From assembly GCA_020621905.1 (NCBI GenBank), contig JAHRYZ010000009.1, forward strand, positions 1-38,731: DNA of 38,731 nucleotides, written 5' to 3'. Origin of the DNA: Rhizobium sp. (GTDB lineage: Bacteria > Pseudomonadota > Alphaproteobacteria > Rhizobiales > Rhizobiaceae). Each line of letters begins with the position of its first letter. Within the stretch, counting starts at the first letter, position 1. Shown here in pieces: positions 20,597 to 29,250 of the stretch. The notes below the pieces were generated by a model. The model ran no database searches. It saw nothing but the letters and a program-made list of their open reading frames with translations, and had not been told where the DNA came from. Made by a program: the position numbers and the translations under genes.

Positions 20597-22150
20597 ATGA
20601 CCAGCATCGATCTCTCCGGCCTCGAACGGGAAATTCACGCCATACCGCTCAAGTCCAAGGGCCCCGGCGGCGTCGTCGGCGTGGTCAAGGACGGCCGGGT
20701 GGTCCTGCGGCAGGCCTGGGGCTTCGCGGACCTGAAGAACCGGCGCCCGATGACCACCGAAACCCTGATGCCGATCTGCTCGATCAGCAAGCAGTTCACC
20801 TGCGCCGCACTGCTGGATCTCGCCGGGTCGCCGGAAGACCTGGACGCTCGACTGGCCGACGTGCTTCCCGCCCTCGAGGGCCGGCGGCCGAGCGTCGCCG
20901 AACTCTGCCACAACCAGTCGGGGCTTCGGGACTACTGGGCATTGACCGTTCTGCATGGCGCCGATGCCGAAGGCCTCTTCCGCCGCGAGGATGCCAAGGA
21001 GCTGTTCCGTCGCATGCGCAGCACGCATTTCGAGCCGGGCAGCCGCTATTCCTATTCCAACGGCAATTTCCGCATCCTCTCCGACCTGATCGAGGATCTG
21101 GCCGGCCGGCCGCTCGGCGAGGTCTACCGCTCCCGGATTTTCGACCCGGCGGGAATGCCGACCGCCGCCCTGATCGCCGACACGTCCAGGACCGAGACCG
21201 TCGGCTACGAGGGCAATGACACGGTCGGGTTCTTCCCGGCGACCAACCGCATCTACTGGACCGGCGATGCCGGGATCTCGGCTTCGCTCGACGACATGCT
21301 GGCCTGGGAGAGCTTCATCGACCGCACCCGCGACGAGCCCGACGGGCTCTATTGCCGCCTGTCGACGCCGCAGACCTTCTCCGACGGAAACCCGGCGCCC
21401 TACGGCTTCGGCCTGTCGCACGGCAAGGTCGGCGAGATCGCCACGACCGGCCATGGCGGGGCACTGCGCGGCTTCCGCTGCCACCGGCTCCACGCGGCCT
21501 CCGAGCGCCTGTCCGTGGTGGCGATGTTCAACCACGAGGCCGACGCCCACGGCACCGCCGTCCGGCTGATGAAGGCGGCCCTCGGGCAAACCGCTGCACC
21601 GTCGACCGGCCAGGAAGCCGGCCCCGGCTGGACCGGCCGTTACCTCGATCCGGAAACGGGCCTGCTGGTCACGGTGGCGAAGAGCCATCGCGGCATCAGC
21701 CTGCGCTTTGCCGGGGCCTCCGATGCACTGACGCTCGGCGACGACGGCATCGCCCGGTCCGATGCGGTGGAGCTGTCGCGCGATGGCGACGTCGTGCGCA
21801 TGCGGCGGCCAAGGGAAAATCTCGACGTCTCCGCGACCCGCCTGTCCGGCGATGCGAAGGGCGACATTGCCGGACGCTTCGTTTCGGCGGAGCTGGATGC
21901 CGCGCTGGAGATCGTCGCGACGGGCAGCGCATTCTATGGCGCCTGCGACGGTTTCCTCGGCAAGGGCGAGATGATGCCGCTCTATCCCGTCGCCGAAGAC
22001 GTCTGGATCATGTCCTGCCGCCGCTCGATGGATGCCCCGGCACCCGGAGACTGGACGATCCAGGTGAGGCGAGATGCATCCGGCGCGGTCAGCGGCTTTA
22101 CGCTCGGATGCTGGCTGGCCCGCAAGATCGAGTACATCAGGACCGCCTGA
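20597..22150 (+). CDS. dap: D-aminopeptidase, penicillin-recognising serine hydrolase
   Basis: A 517-residue relative of the Ochrobactrum anthropi D-aminopeptidase (about 520 residues), which removes N-terminal D-amino acids (D-Ala, D-Ser, Gly) from peptides and amides. The beta-lactamase-fold domain shows Ser62 and Lys65 (SISK), Tyr153-Ser-Asn155 (YSN) and His285-Gly-Gly (HGG, in place of KTG). The two C-terminal barrel domains also look conserved, including FLGKGEMMPLYPV and GCWLARKIEY at the end. The start at 20597 (MTSIDLSGLE) aligns with the family, and the active residues then fall at family positions. It is convergent with the peptide ABC operon and may feed on or process the same peptides. 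Confidence 0.92.
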   Translation: MTSIDLSGLEREIHAIPLKSKGPGGVVGVVKDGRVVLRQAWGFADLKNRRPMTTETLMPICSISKQFTCAALLDLAGSPEDLDARLADVLPALEGRRPSVAELCHNQSGLRDYWALTVLHGADAEGLFRREDAKELFRRMRSTHFEPGSRYSYSNGNFRILSDLIEDLAGRPLGEVYRSRIFDPAGMPTAALIADTSRTETVGYEGNDTVGFFPATNRIYWTGDAGISASLDDMLAWESFIDRTRDEPDGLYCRLSTPQTFSDGNPAPYGFGLSHGKVGEIATTGHGGALRGFRCHRLHAASERLSVVAMFNHEADAHGTAVRLMKAALGQTAAPSTGQEAGPGWTGRYLDPETGLLVTVAKSHRGISLRFAGASDALTLGDDGIARSDAVELSRDGDVVRMRRPRENLDVSATRLSGDAKGDIAGRFVSAELDAALEIVATGSAFYGACDGFLGKGEMMPLYPVAEDVWIMSCRRSMDAPAPGDWTIQVRRDASGAVSGFTLGCWLARKIEYIRTA

Positions 22151-22182
22151 GAGGCCGCCCACCGTCGCAGCCGCCCGCAGAC

Positions 22183-22229
22183 AAAAAAGCCCGCCGGCCG
22201 CGACTGACTTGCAGTCGTGGCAGGCGGGC
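22183..22229 (-). terminator. Terminator of the peptide ABC transporter operon
   Basis: Arms 22189-22206 and 22212-22229 pair at 16 of 18 positions around the loop ACTTG (outer stem GCCCGCC/GGCGGGC). On the minus strand it is followed by T6 (22188-22183). It lies between the convergent dap gene and the ABC operon. Confidence 0.85.
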
Positions 22230-22309
22230 AGCTGGTCGGGAGTCCGTCTGTTTCCAAACCCTGTCAGTCCGACCGGTGCCGCCCTCATCGGGCAGCACCG
22301 GTCGTCAGC

Positions 22310-23824
22310 TCAGTTCTTGACCGTGTCTTCGAGGAAGAAGCGGCCGAGCGGGTTCTGGTCGAAGTTCTCGATGCCCTTGCGGGTCACGTTGATATAGGGG
22401 CTGTAGTAGAGATCGATCCAGTGGACGTCGTCCTTCGCCATCTTCTGGATGTCGACATACATCGCCTCGCGCTTGACCGGGTCCATCTCGATGCGCGCGG
22501 CGGCAACCAGGTCCTTCACCTTGTCGTTCTTGTAGCGCGTCATGTAGTTCATGTTGGAGTCATGGCCCAGCACGAAGGTCGTCTTCTGGTCCGGGTCGAG
22601 AATGTCGTTGGTCCAGTACATGACCGACAGGTCGTAGTCGCCGGCCACCAGCATGTCCCAGGTCTGGCTCGGATCCATCTTCTGCAGGTTGACGGTGATG
22701 CCCGCCTTCAGCAGTTGCTGCTGCAGGAGAACGGCGATCTGTTCGTCGACCTCGTTGCCGGCATTGACCAGGTAGCTGAGCGTCAGGCCGGAAGCGCCGG
22801 CCTGTTCCAGCAGGGCCTTGGCCTTGTCGGGATCATAGGGACGCTGCATGTTGTCGGCGAAGTGATAGAGCGCGCCCTTCGGAATGTAGGAGTTGGCGAC
22901 CTCTCCGAAGCCGAAGGTGACCGCGTCGACCACCGCCTTCTTGTCGATCGCCAGGTCGAGCGCCTCGCGCACTTCCTTCTTGGCCAGCGCACCATGCTCG
23001 TGGTTGATCAGGAGGTGATCCTCGCGGGTGGAGGTGTCGAGGTGAACGGTGAGGTTCGAATCCTTCTTGAGCTCCTCGACGCGGGAGAACGGAACGAAGA
23101 TCGCCGCATCGAGTTCGCCGGCCTGCACGTTCAGCATGCGGGTATTGTCGTCCGGAACGGAGATCCATTCGACGCCGTCGAGACTGACGCGGTCGGCCTG
23201 CCAGAAGTTGGGGTTCTTCTCCAGGATGACCCGGTCGCCGCGACGCCATTCCTTGACGACGAAGGCGCCCGAGGAGGCGGTCGGCAGTTCCCCGAAGGCG
23301 TCCTCGCCGGCTTCGACCGCCTTCTTCGACAGGATGGAGACATTGGGCAGCGCCAGGGCCGAGAGGAAGGGCGCGGACGGGGTCTTCAGCTTGACGACCA
23401 GCGTGCGGTCGTCGGCGGCTTCGGCCGTATCCACCACCTTGTAGGAATCGCTCCACAGCGACCCCTCGTTGTCACGGATACGCAGCAGGCTGTAGGCCGC
23501 GTCTTCCGCCGTGATCGGCGAACCGTCGGAGAACTTCGCATCACGGATCTTGAAGGTATAGGTGAGACCGTCGTCGGAGATCGTCCAGCTCTCGGCGAGA
23601 CCCGGCTCGAGCTTGGTGCCGGTCTTGTCCACCCGGATCAGCACGTCGAAGACGTTGGAAAACACCCAGTTGTCGACGTTCTGCGCCGTCTTGATCGGAT
23701 CGAAGGTCGTCGAATCCTCACGACGACCGATGGTCAGAACCCCCGCCGCTTCCGCAAGACTGGCGCCCAGGGACAGGGAGGTCATCACCGTGACCAGCCC
23801 GATTTTCATCCATTTGTTCTTCAT
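22310..23824 (-). CDS. ABC transporter substrate-binding protein, peptide/opine type (SBP family 5)
   Basis: A 504-residue periplasmic binding protein. The signal peptide is about residues 1-26 (MKNKWMKIGLVTVMTSLSLG, then AEAA). The SBP_bac_5 body has the cluster-C signature region LEPGLAESWTISDDGLTYTFKIRDAKFSDGSPI split across its early part. Family 5 proteins bind oligopeptides, nickel or opines; the ligand here is unknown. It is the last gene of the minus-strand operon pip-permease-permease-ATPase-SBP, 41 bases after the ATPase stop, with AGGGA upstream of its ATG. In the Pseudomonas PipR system a peptide-type transporter is needed for the response to the plant signal, so this protein may bind the inducer. 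Confidence 0.92.
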   Translation of the reverse strand: MKNKWMKIGLVTVMTSLSLGASLAEAAGVLTIGRREDSTTFDPIKTAQNVDNWVFSNVFDVLIRVDKTGTKLEPGLAESWTISDDGLTYTFKIRDAKFSDGSPITAEDAAYSLLRIRDNEGSLWSDSYKVVDTAEAADDRTLVVKLKTPSAPFLSALALPNVSILSKKAVEAGEDAFGELPTASSGAFVVKEWRRGDRVILEKNPNFWQADRVSLDGVEWISVPDDNTRMLNVQAGELDAAIFVPFSRVEELKKDSNLTVHLDTSTREDHLLINHEHGALAKKEVREALDLAIDKKAVVDAVTFGFGEVANSYIPKGALYHFADNMQRPYDPDKAKALLEQAGASGLTLSYLVNAGNEVDEQIAVLLQQQLLKAGITVNLQKMDPSQTWDMLVAGDYDLSVMYWTNDILDPDQKTTFVLGHDSNMNYMTRYKNDKVKDLVAAARIEMDPVKREAMYVDIQKMAKDDVHWIDLYYSPYINVTRKGIENFDQNPLGRFFLEDTVKN

Positions 23825-23865
23825 GCTCTTGTTCCCTTTTTTGGTGGTTTGGTTGATCGAAGGCG

Positions 23866-25548
23866 TCAGGCGGCAGACGACATTCCAGGCGGGATCACCG
23901 CGAGGAGCGGCTTGTCCGGGTCGATGTCGGGAATGGCGCCGATAAGGGCTGCGGTATAGGGGTGCTTGGGATTGGCGAAGACCTCGGTCGACAGGCCCTC
24001 TTCGACGATCTCGCCCCGATACATGACGACCACGCGGTCGCAGAGATTGCGCACGATGGCGAGGTCATGGGCGATGAAGAGCAGCGTCAGCGACATCTTC
24101 TCCTTCAGCTCGCGGAAGAGGTCGATGATCTGTGCCTGGATGGTGACGTCCAGCGCCGCGACGCACTCGTCGGCGATGACGAGGCGCGGATCGATCGCCA
24201 ACGCCCGCGCAATGCCGGCGCGCTGGCACTGACCGCCGCTCATGCTGCGCGGCTTGCGGTCGGCAAACTCCCGTTCGAGACCGACGAGGTCGAGCAGTTC
24301 ACCGATGCGGGCGGGGATGCTCGACGGGTCCTTTCCGTGCACCCTGAGGACCTCGCCCAGCATCTGACCGACCGTCAGGCGCGGGTTGAGGGCGTTGAGC
24401 GGATCCTGGAAGACCATGGCCGCCTCGCGCCTGAGCTTCGCGAGCGCCACCCGCGAATTCTGCGCGAGATCGGCGCCGTCGAAGGTGACGTGGCCCGACG
24501 ACAGCGGCGTCAGGCCGAGAATGGCGCGCGCAAGCGTGCTCTTGCCACTGCCCGATTCCCCGACGATGCCGACGGTCTCTCCGGGCATGACCCGGAGGCT
24601 CACGCCCTTGACCGCGCCGACCGTCTTGGCGCCGGCCTTGAACAGCCCGCCGCCGACGGCAAAGCGCACATGCAGGTCGTCGATTTCCAGAAGCGGACGA
24701 AGGGGCGCCCCGGCCGGCGTTGCGGGTGCGTGAGCAGGCGCCGGGCCCGGATGATCGGGAAGCGAGGGATGGCTGGCGATCAGGGCCTTGGTGTAAGGAT
24801 GCTGCGGCGCGGACAGGATCGAACGCTTGTTGCCCTGCTCGACGAGCTGGCCCTGGCGCATCACGGCGATCCGGTCGCAGGTCTGGGCGACGATGCCGAG
24901 ATCGTGGGTGATGAGGATGATCGACAGTCCGCGGCTTTCGCGCAGGCTCATCAGCAGTTTGAGGATCTGCGCCTGGATGGTCACATCCAGCGCCGTCGTC
25001 GGCTCGTCGGCGATCAGGATCTTCGGATTGCACGACAGCGCAGCGCCGATCATGGCGCGCTGGCGCATGCCACCGGAAAACTCGTGCGGGTAGCTGTCAT
25101 ACTGACGGGCGGGATCGGGAAAGCCCACCTGGCCCAAGATCTCGGTGGCAGCCGCGCGGGCCGCACGTGCATCCAATCCCGCGTGGTAGCGCAAACCCTC
25201 GGCAATCTGGTCGCCGATCCGCATGACCGGGTCGAGATGGCTGGTGGGGTTCTGGAAGATCATGCCGATCTCGCGTCCACGCACTTTCAGCATCTCCGCC
25301 TCGCTGGCGCCGATCAGGTCGCGTCCCTCGAGCAGGACGGAACCGCTTTCGACGGCAAGGCTCAGCGAGGGCAGAAGACCGACCATCGACCGGCAGAGCA
25401 GGCTCTTGCCGGACCCGCTTTCGCCGACCAGCCCCAGCACCTCGCCCTTGTGGAGATCGAGCGACACGCCGTTGATCAGCGTGCGCGCCGCATCGCCCAG
25501 ATGCGCCCTGACCACCAGATCCCGCACGGAAAGCATCGGCGCACTCAT
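23866..25548 (-). CDS. Oligopeptide ABC transporter, fused double ATP-binding protein (DppD-DppF type)
   Basis: 560 residues with two complete ABC domains, equivalent to DppD and DppF fused. Domain 1: Walker A GESGSGKS (42-49), signature FSGGMRQR, Walker B ILIADEPTTALD. A Pro/Ala linker lies near residues 300-320. Domain 2: a second GESGSGKST, signature MSGGQCQR, and Walker B VIADECVAALD, where the Pro usually after the catalytic Glu is Cys. The end fits the oligopeptide-transporter C-terminal extension (HPYTAALIGAIP). ATG 25548 overlaps the stop of the upstream permease by ATGA, which shows translational coupling. The open frame further upstream lies inside that permease gene. Confidence 0.94.
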   Translation of the reverse strand: MSAPMLSVRDLVVRAHLGDAARTLINGVSLDLHKGEVLGLVGESGSGKSLLCRSMVGLLPSLSLAVESGSVLLEGRDLIGASEAEMLKVRGREIGMIFQNPTSHLDPVMRIGDQIAEGLRYHAGLDARAARAAATEILGQVGFPDPARQYDSYPHEFSGGMRQRAMIGAALSCNPKILIADEPTTALDVTIQAQILKLLMSLRESRGLSIILITHDLGIVAQTCDRIAVMRQGQLVEQGNKRSILSAPQHPYTKALIASHPSLPDHPGPAPAHAPATPAGAPLRPLLEIDDLHVRFAVGGGLFKAGAKTVGAVKGVSLRVMPGETVGIVGESGSGKSTLARAILGLTPLSSGHVTFDGADLAQNSRVALAKLRREAAMVFQDPLNALNPRLTVGQMLGEVLRVHGKDPSSIPARIGELLDLVGLEREFADRKPRSMSGGQCQRAGIARALAIDPRLVIADECVAALDVTIQAQIIDLFRELKEKMSLTLLFIAHDLAIVRNLCDRVVVMYRGEIVEEGLSTEVFANPKHPYTAALIGAIPDIDPDKPLLAVIPPGMSSAA

Positions 25549-26399
25549 TCGTGAACTCCCAGAAGATCGCCAAGCGCATCGCCGAGCAGACTGAAACCGA
25601 AAGCGAGCACGACGATGGAAAGGCCCGGGAAGAGCGTGATCCACCAGGCGGTGGTGACGAAGGCCTGGCCCTCGGCGACCATGATGCCCCATTCGGCGAG
25701 CGGCGGCTGGACCCCGAGGCCGAGATAGCTGATGGCCGCGCCGCTCAGCAGCACGAGCACGGCATCGGACATGACGAAGACGAGAGAACCGGCAACCGCA
25801 TTGGGCAGCAGGTGGCGGAACATGATGCGCGTCCGGCTGTAGCCCAGGCTGACGGCGGCGACCGCATAGTCGCTGTTCTTCAAGACGAGGATCTGCGCGC
25901 GCACCAGCCGGGCATAGGAAACCCAGCCGACCAGCGCCATGGCAATGTAGAAGCTGCCGAGGCCCGGGCCCAAGATGGCGATGATCGACAACATCAGAAC
26001 GAGGAACGGGAAGGCCAGGATGATGTCGATCAGGCGCATGAAGACGATGTCGACGATGCCGCCGAAGAAGCCCGCGACCGTGCCGGCGATCGTGCCGATC
26101 AGGAAGGGGAAGATGACGCCGATCACCGCGATCTGCAGATCGATCCGGGTGCCCCAGATGACGCGGGAGAGAATGTCGCGGCCGAAATTGTCGGTGCCGA
26201 AGGGGTGAAGCAGCGACGGCGCCTGCAATCGCGCATCGGCGGCCTGCGAGATCGCATCATAGGGCGCGATCAGGGGCGCGGCAACGGCGAGGAAGACGAA
26301 GAAGGCGAGGATGCCGGCGCCCGCGACAAGCGTCAGTCGCTTGCCGAGAAAACGGCGCCATTGGACGGCGAAGGACGGGGCGAAGGTTTCGGCGCTCAT
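25545..26399 (-). CDS. Oligopeptide ABC transporter permease (DppC type)
   Basis: A 284-residue inner-membrane permease with about six hydrophobic segments (first about 20-42). It has the extracytoplasmic loop LLHPFGTDNFGRDILSRVIW typical of DppC/OppC and a BPD_transp_1 coupling region near VAAVSLGYSRTRIMFRHLLP (EAA-like loop). Both ends overlap neighbours by ATGA (26399-26396 and 25548-25545), so it is translationally coupled in the operon. Confidence 0.94.
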   Translation of the reverse strand: MSAETFAPSFAVQWRRFLGKRLTLVAGAGILAFFVFLAVAAPLIAPYDAISQAADARLQAPSLLHPFGTDNFGRDILSRVIWGTRIDLQIAVIGVIFPFLIGTIAGTVAGFFGGIVDIVFMRLIDIILAFPFLVLMLSIIAILGPGLGSFYIAMALVGWVSYARLVRAQILVLKNSDYAVAAVSLGYSRTRIMFRHLLPNAVAGSLVFVMSDAVLVLLSGAAISYLGLGVQPPLAEWGIMVAEGQAFVTTAWWITLFPGLSIVVLAFGFSLLGDALGDLLGVHE

Positions 26400-27333
26400 A
26401 GCTTCACCCTCGGATCGGCGGCCACCGTGACGATGTCGGCCAGGAAGTTGACGAGCACGGTTGCGCAGGCAAAGACCATGGCGACGCCCTGCACCACCAT
26501 GTAGTCGCGCGAGAAGATGGCCCGCACCAGCAATTGCCCCATGCCGGGAAGGGCAAAGACGCTCTCGATCACCACCGTGCCGCCAATCAGCCAGCCGATA
26601 TTGACGGCAAGCAGATTGATGGTGGGCACGAGCGAGTTCGGCACGACATGGCGCCAGAAGACGATGCTCTCCGGCATGCCCCGGGCGCGGGCCGCCGTCG
26701 CCACATCGGATTTCAGCCCCTGCACCATGGCCGCGCGTAGGCTGCGCGTCAGGCCGTCGACAGCGACAGGGCGACGGTCAGGCCCGGAAGCGCGAGATGC
26801 CAGAGCTTGTCGCCCGGGCTGTTGCCATAGCCCGATACCGGGAAGACGCCGAGCTTGACGCTGAACAGGATGATCAGCATCAGCGCCAGCCAGAAGGGCG
26901 GAAAGCCGATGCCGAGCGTCGAGACGACGCGCACCGCGTGATCGGGAACGCCGCCCTGGTTGCGGGCCGCCAGCGCCGCCATCGGCACCGCGATCAGCAC
27001 GGCCAGCAGGACGCTCACCAGCACCAGCGCCAGCGTCGGCTCGATGCGCGTGGCGATCAGTTTCAGCACGTCGATCTTGTAGAGGATCGACTTGCCCATC
27101 TCGCCGCGGCCGAGATTTTCCAGGAAGTAGAAATATTGCAGCCACAGCGGCTCATCGAGGCCGTATTGCGCGCGGATCTTGGCGATCGCCGTCGGCGTCG
27201 CACGCGTGCCTAAGAGCACCCGCGCCGGGTCGCCGGGAATGAGGCGCACGAGAATGAACGTGATGACACTGATCCCGAAAAGCACGGGCAGGAACTGCAG
27301 CGGACGATAGAGAACGAACTTATAGCGATGCAT
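26396..27333 (-). pseudogene. Oligopeptide ABC transporter permease (DppB type), one frameshift
   Basis: A permease of about 312 residues. The N-terminal half shows the DppB start (FVLYRPLQFLPVLFGISVIT, then LVRLIPGDPARVLLG). The C-terminal half carries the EAA loop (ARARGMPESIVFWRHVVPNS) and the last two helices. The frame changes near 26755, between VALSLST and LTRSLRAAM. One missing base restores it. The ATG 27333 overlaps the end of the upstream pip gene by 14 bases, and the stop overlaps the DppC-type ATG. It is probably intact in the organism. Confidence 0.9.
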
Positions 27334-28273
27334 GGCAGATGCCGTCTCTCCTTGCCGAATTCAGTGCTGGGGGGATGAACATCATCAGTTTGCCCTGTTG
27401 CGCGAGAAATCCGGTGAGCACCGGATAATACTCCTCGGGATTCTCATAGAACGGCATGTGGCTCGCATTGCGGATCACCTTGAGCTCGGCGCCGGGCAAG
27501 GCGATCTTCATGCGCAGTGCGCAAGCCGGGGTCAGTTCGTCGTGCTCGCCGACCGTGATCAGCACCGGAACCTTGATCTTCGGCAGGTCGGGGATCCGGT
27601 TCCAGTCCTTGAGATTGCCGGTGTAGAGGAATTCGTTCGGTCCCTGCATGGTCACATAGGGCCCCATGTTCCAGTCGTCGAGCGAGCGCCTGACCGGGGC
27701 CGGCCATTCCGGCAGGCGGCAGACATGGCGATAGTTGAGGATGGTGACCGCCGCCATGTATTCGGGATGATCGAAACTGCCCTGAGCCTCGTGCTTCTGC
27801 ATCATCGCGACCGTCTCGGACCCGAGCGCCGCGCGCAGCCGTTCCAGCTCGACGACGAGATGAGGCATGTCGGCGACGGTATCCTCGAGGATCAGGGTCG
27901 CCAGGTTTTCCGGATAGGTCAGCGCATAGTCGATGGCGAGCCAGCCGCCCCAGGAATGGCCGAGCATGTGGACCTTGCCGAGGCCGAGCGCCTTGCGGAC
28001 CGTTTCCGTTTCCTCGACATAGCGCCCGATGGTCCACAGGGCCTCGTCCTCCGGCCGGTCGGAAGCGCCGGTGCCGAGCTGGTCGAAGGCGACGACGCGG
28101 TAGCCGTGGTCCACCAGGCAGGAATGGGCCTCCCGCAGATAGTCGCAGGGCAGGCCCGGACCGCCGTTGAGGCAGAAGATCGTCTCCGCGCCGCTGCCGA
28201 AGCTGTAGGCGATCACCCGACGCCCCTCGACATCGACCTCAATGCGCGCGTCCGGCTCCATCTCTCGCCACAT
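27320..28273 (-). CDS. pip: Proline iminopeptidase-like alpha/beta hydrolase, first copy
   Basis: A 317-residue member of the proline iminopeptidase family (peptidase S33), which cleaves N-terminal proline or related groups from small peptides and amides. Motifs are the oxyanion loop NGGPG (36-40), the family segment FDQLGTGAS, nucleophile Ser107 in GHSWGG, a late Asp in TVGEHDELTP and His in NASHMPFYENPEEY. ATG 28273 has AGGGACGG upstream. ATG 28318 is open but has no SD. It is first in the peptide ABC operon and divergent from the LuxR-type gene, the arrangement of pip next to pipR/oryR-type regulators. A shared element at 28351-28370 lies 77 bases upstream. Confidence 0.9.
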   Translation of the reverse strand: MWREMEPDARIEVDVEGRRVIAYSFGSGAETIFCLNGGPGLPCDYLREAHSCLVDHGYRVVAFDQLGTGASDRPEDEALWTIGRYVEETETVRKALGLGKVHMLGHSWGGWLAIDYALTYPENLATLILEDTVADMPHLVVELERLRAALGSETVAMMQKHEAQGSFDHPEYMAAVTILNYRHVCRLPEWPAPVRRSLDDWNMGPYVTMQGPNEFLYTGNLKDWNRIPDLPKIKVPVLITVGEHDELTPACALRMKIALPGAELKVIRNASHMPFYENPEEYYPVLTGFLAQQGKLMMFIPPALNSARRDGICHASL

Positions 28274-28350
28274 ATGCCCGTCCCTGCCCTCGAATTCTGA
28301 TGCCCAACATTTGAGCATGGCTAATTTTTAACGGAATGACGGGTCCACAC

Positions 28351-28370
28351 CAGCTATAAGAAGTGATAGG
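28351..28370 (-). promoter_or_regulatory. Candidate lux-box-like element upstream of the first pip operon
   Basis: Read toward pip, the minus strand gives CCTATCACTTCTTATAGCTG. The same sequence with one gap and two substitutions stands upstream of the second pip gene (29172-29190) in the same orientation. The core CTAT...ATAG is an inverted repeat. It lies between the divergent pip and luxR-type genes, 34 bases from the latter's start. Binding by the regulator is inference. Confidence 0.6.
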
Positions 28371-28403
28371 TTGCCCGGATCGGGATGCTTGCCGGAGCAA
28401 GAA

Positions 28404-29161
28404 ATGCTGGACGAAATTGCGGTCCTCAGGGAGAGATTTTCCGCCGCCGGAACGGTGGACGGCAGCGTCGACCAGATGTACGAGACCGCGAAACAGCTCG
28501 GTTTCGATGCCCTGATTTACGACTATACGCCGGTCCCCTTCGACTACAACGGCGACATCATGCTCCCGTCGCTGCTGAAGCTGCGCAACATCGCCGACGA
28601 CATGCCCGATTACTGGTTCAATCGCGGCTATTTCCGCATCGACCCGGTGCAGAGGCTGGCGTGCCGCACCACCGTGCCCTTCTTCTGGAACTACGATCCG
28701 GATGCGGCGACCCTGATCAGCCGCTTCATGACCGAGGAGACCGGGCCGGTGGCTCACTATCTGCGGGAGCGGGACATGTCCCGCGGTATCACCGTACCAG
28801 TGCATACGCCGCGCGGCGACTATGCGACCGTCACCGCCGTGCATTTTGGCCGGGGCGGCGACTTCTCCCGCGAGGCGCAGCACCATATCGCCGAGTTCAG
28901 CCTTGCCGCCCAGGTCTTCCACGAAGCCGCCTATGCGATGTTCGACGCCGGGGCGCGCAGCGTCTCCACGGCGCGCCTGACGGAGCGGGAAAGTGAATGC
29001 CTGCGCTATTCGGCGGAAGGCTATTCGGCCAAGGAAATCTCCCGCATCATCGACCGTTCGGTGCCAACGGTCGTCATGCACCTCAACGCCGCCGCCAAGA
29101 AGCTCGGCGCCAGGAACCGCACCCAGGCGGTCGTACCGCCAGCCATTACCGGCTGCTGTAG
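28404..29161 (+). CDS. LuxR-family solo regulator, PipR/OryR/PsoR plant-responsive type (3' frameshift)
   Basis: About 252 residues: an N-terminal autoinducer-binding domain (about 15-165) and a C-terminal LuxR helix-turn-helix (about 185-245; LTERESECLRYSAEGYSAKE, then TVVMHL). In the ligand pocket the Trp57 and Tyr61 of TraR-type proteins are Met67 and Trp71 here (MPDYWFNRGYFRIDP), with Asp80-Pro81 retained. These two changes mark the subfamily that answers plant compounds instead of acyl-homoserine lactones. No luxI gene is in the window. GGAG (28394-28397) supports ATG 28404. Near 29134 one base appears lost: the frame continues as NRTQAVV and then TASHYRLL with a stop at 29159-29161, the family-like end. 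As written it runs on to 29420. Confidence 0.9.
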
Positions 29162-29171
29162 GCCGGGCCAC

Positions 29172-29190
29172 CCTATAACTTCGATAGCTG
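29172..29190 (+). promoter_or_regulatory. Candidate lux-box-like element upstream of the second pip gene
   Basis: CCTATAACTTCGATAGCTG, matching the element at 28351-28370 (minus strand) at 17 of 20 aligned positions and oriented alike toward its pip gene. It lies 60 bases before the start at 29251. Confidence 0.6.
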
Positions 29191-29250
29191 CGACGCTCTT
29201 CCGCTCGCTATGGTCCGCGACCCAACCGAGGAAGGAGATGCCACACCGAC

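Noticed and set aside
28371-28403. Earlier TTG start for the LuxR-type gene
   Set aside because: ATG 28404 has a well-placed GGAG. The extension has no family match and approaches the candidate regulatory element.
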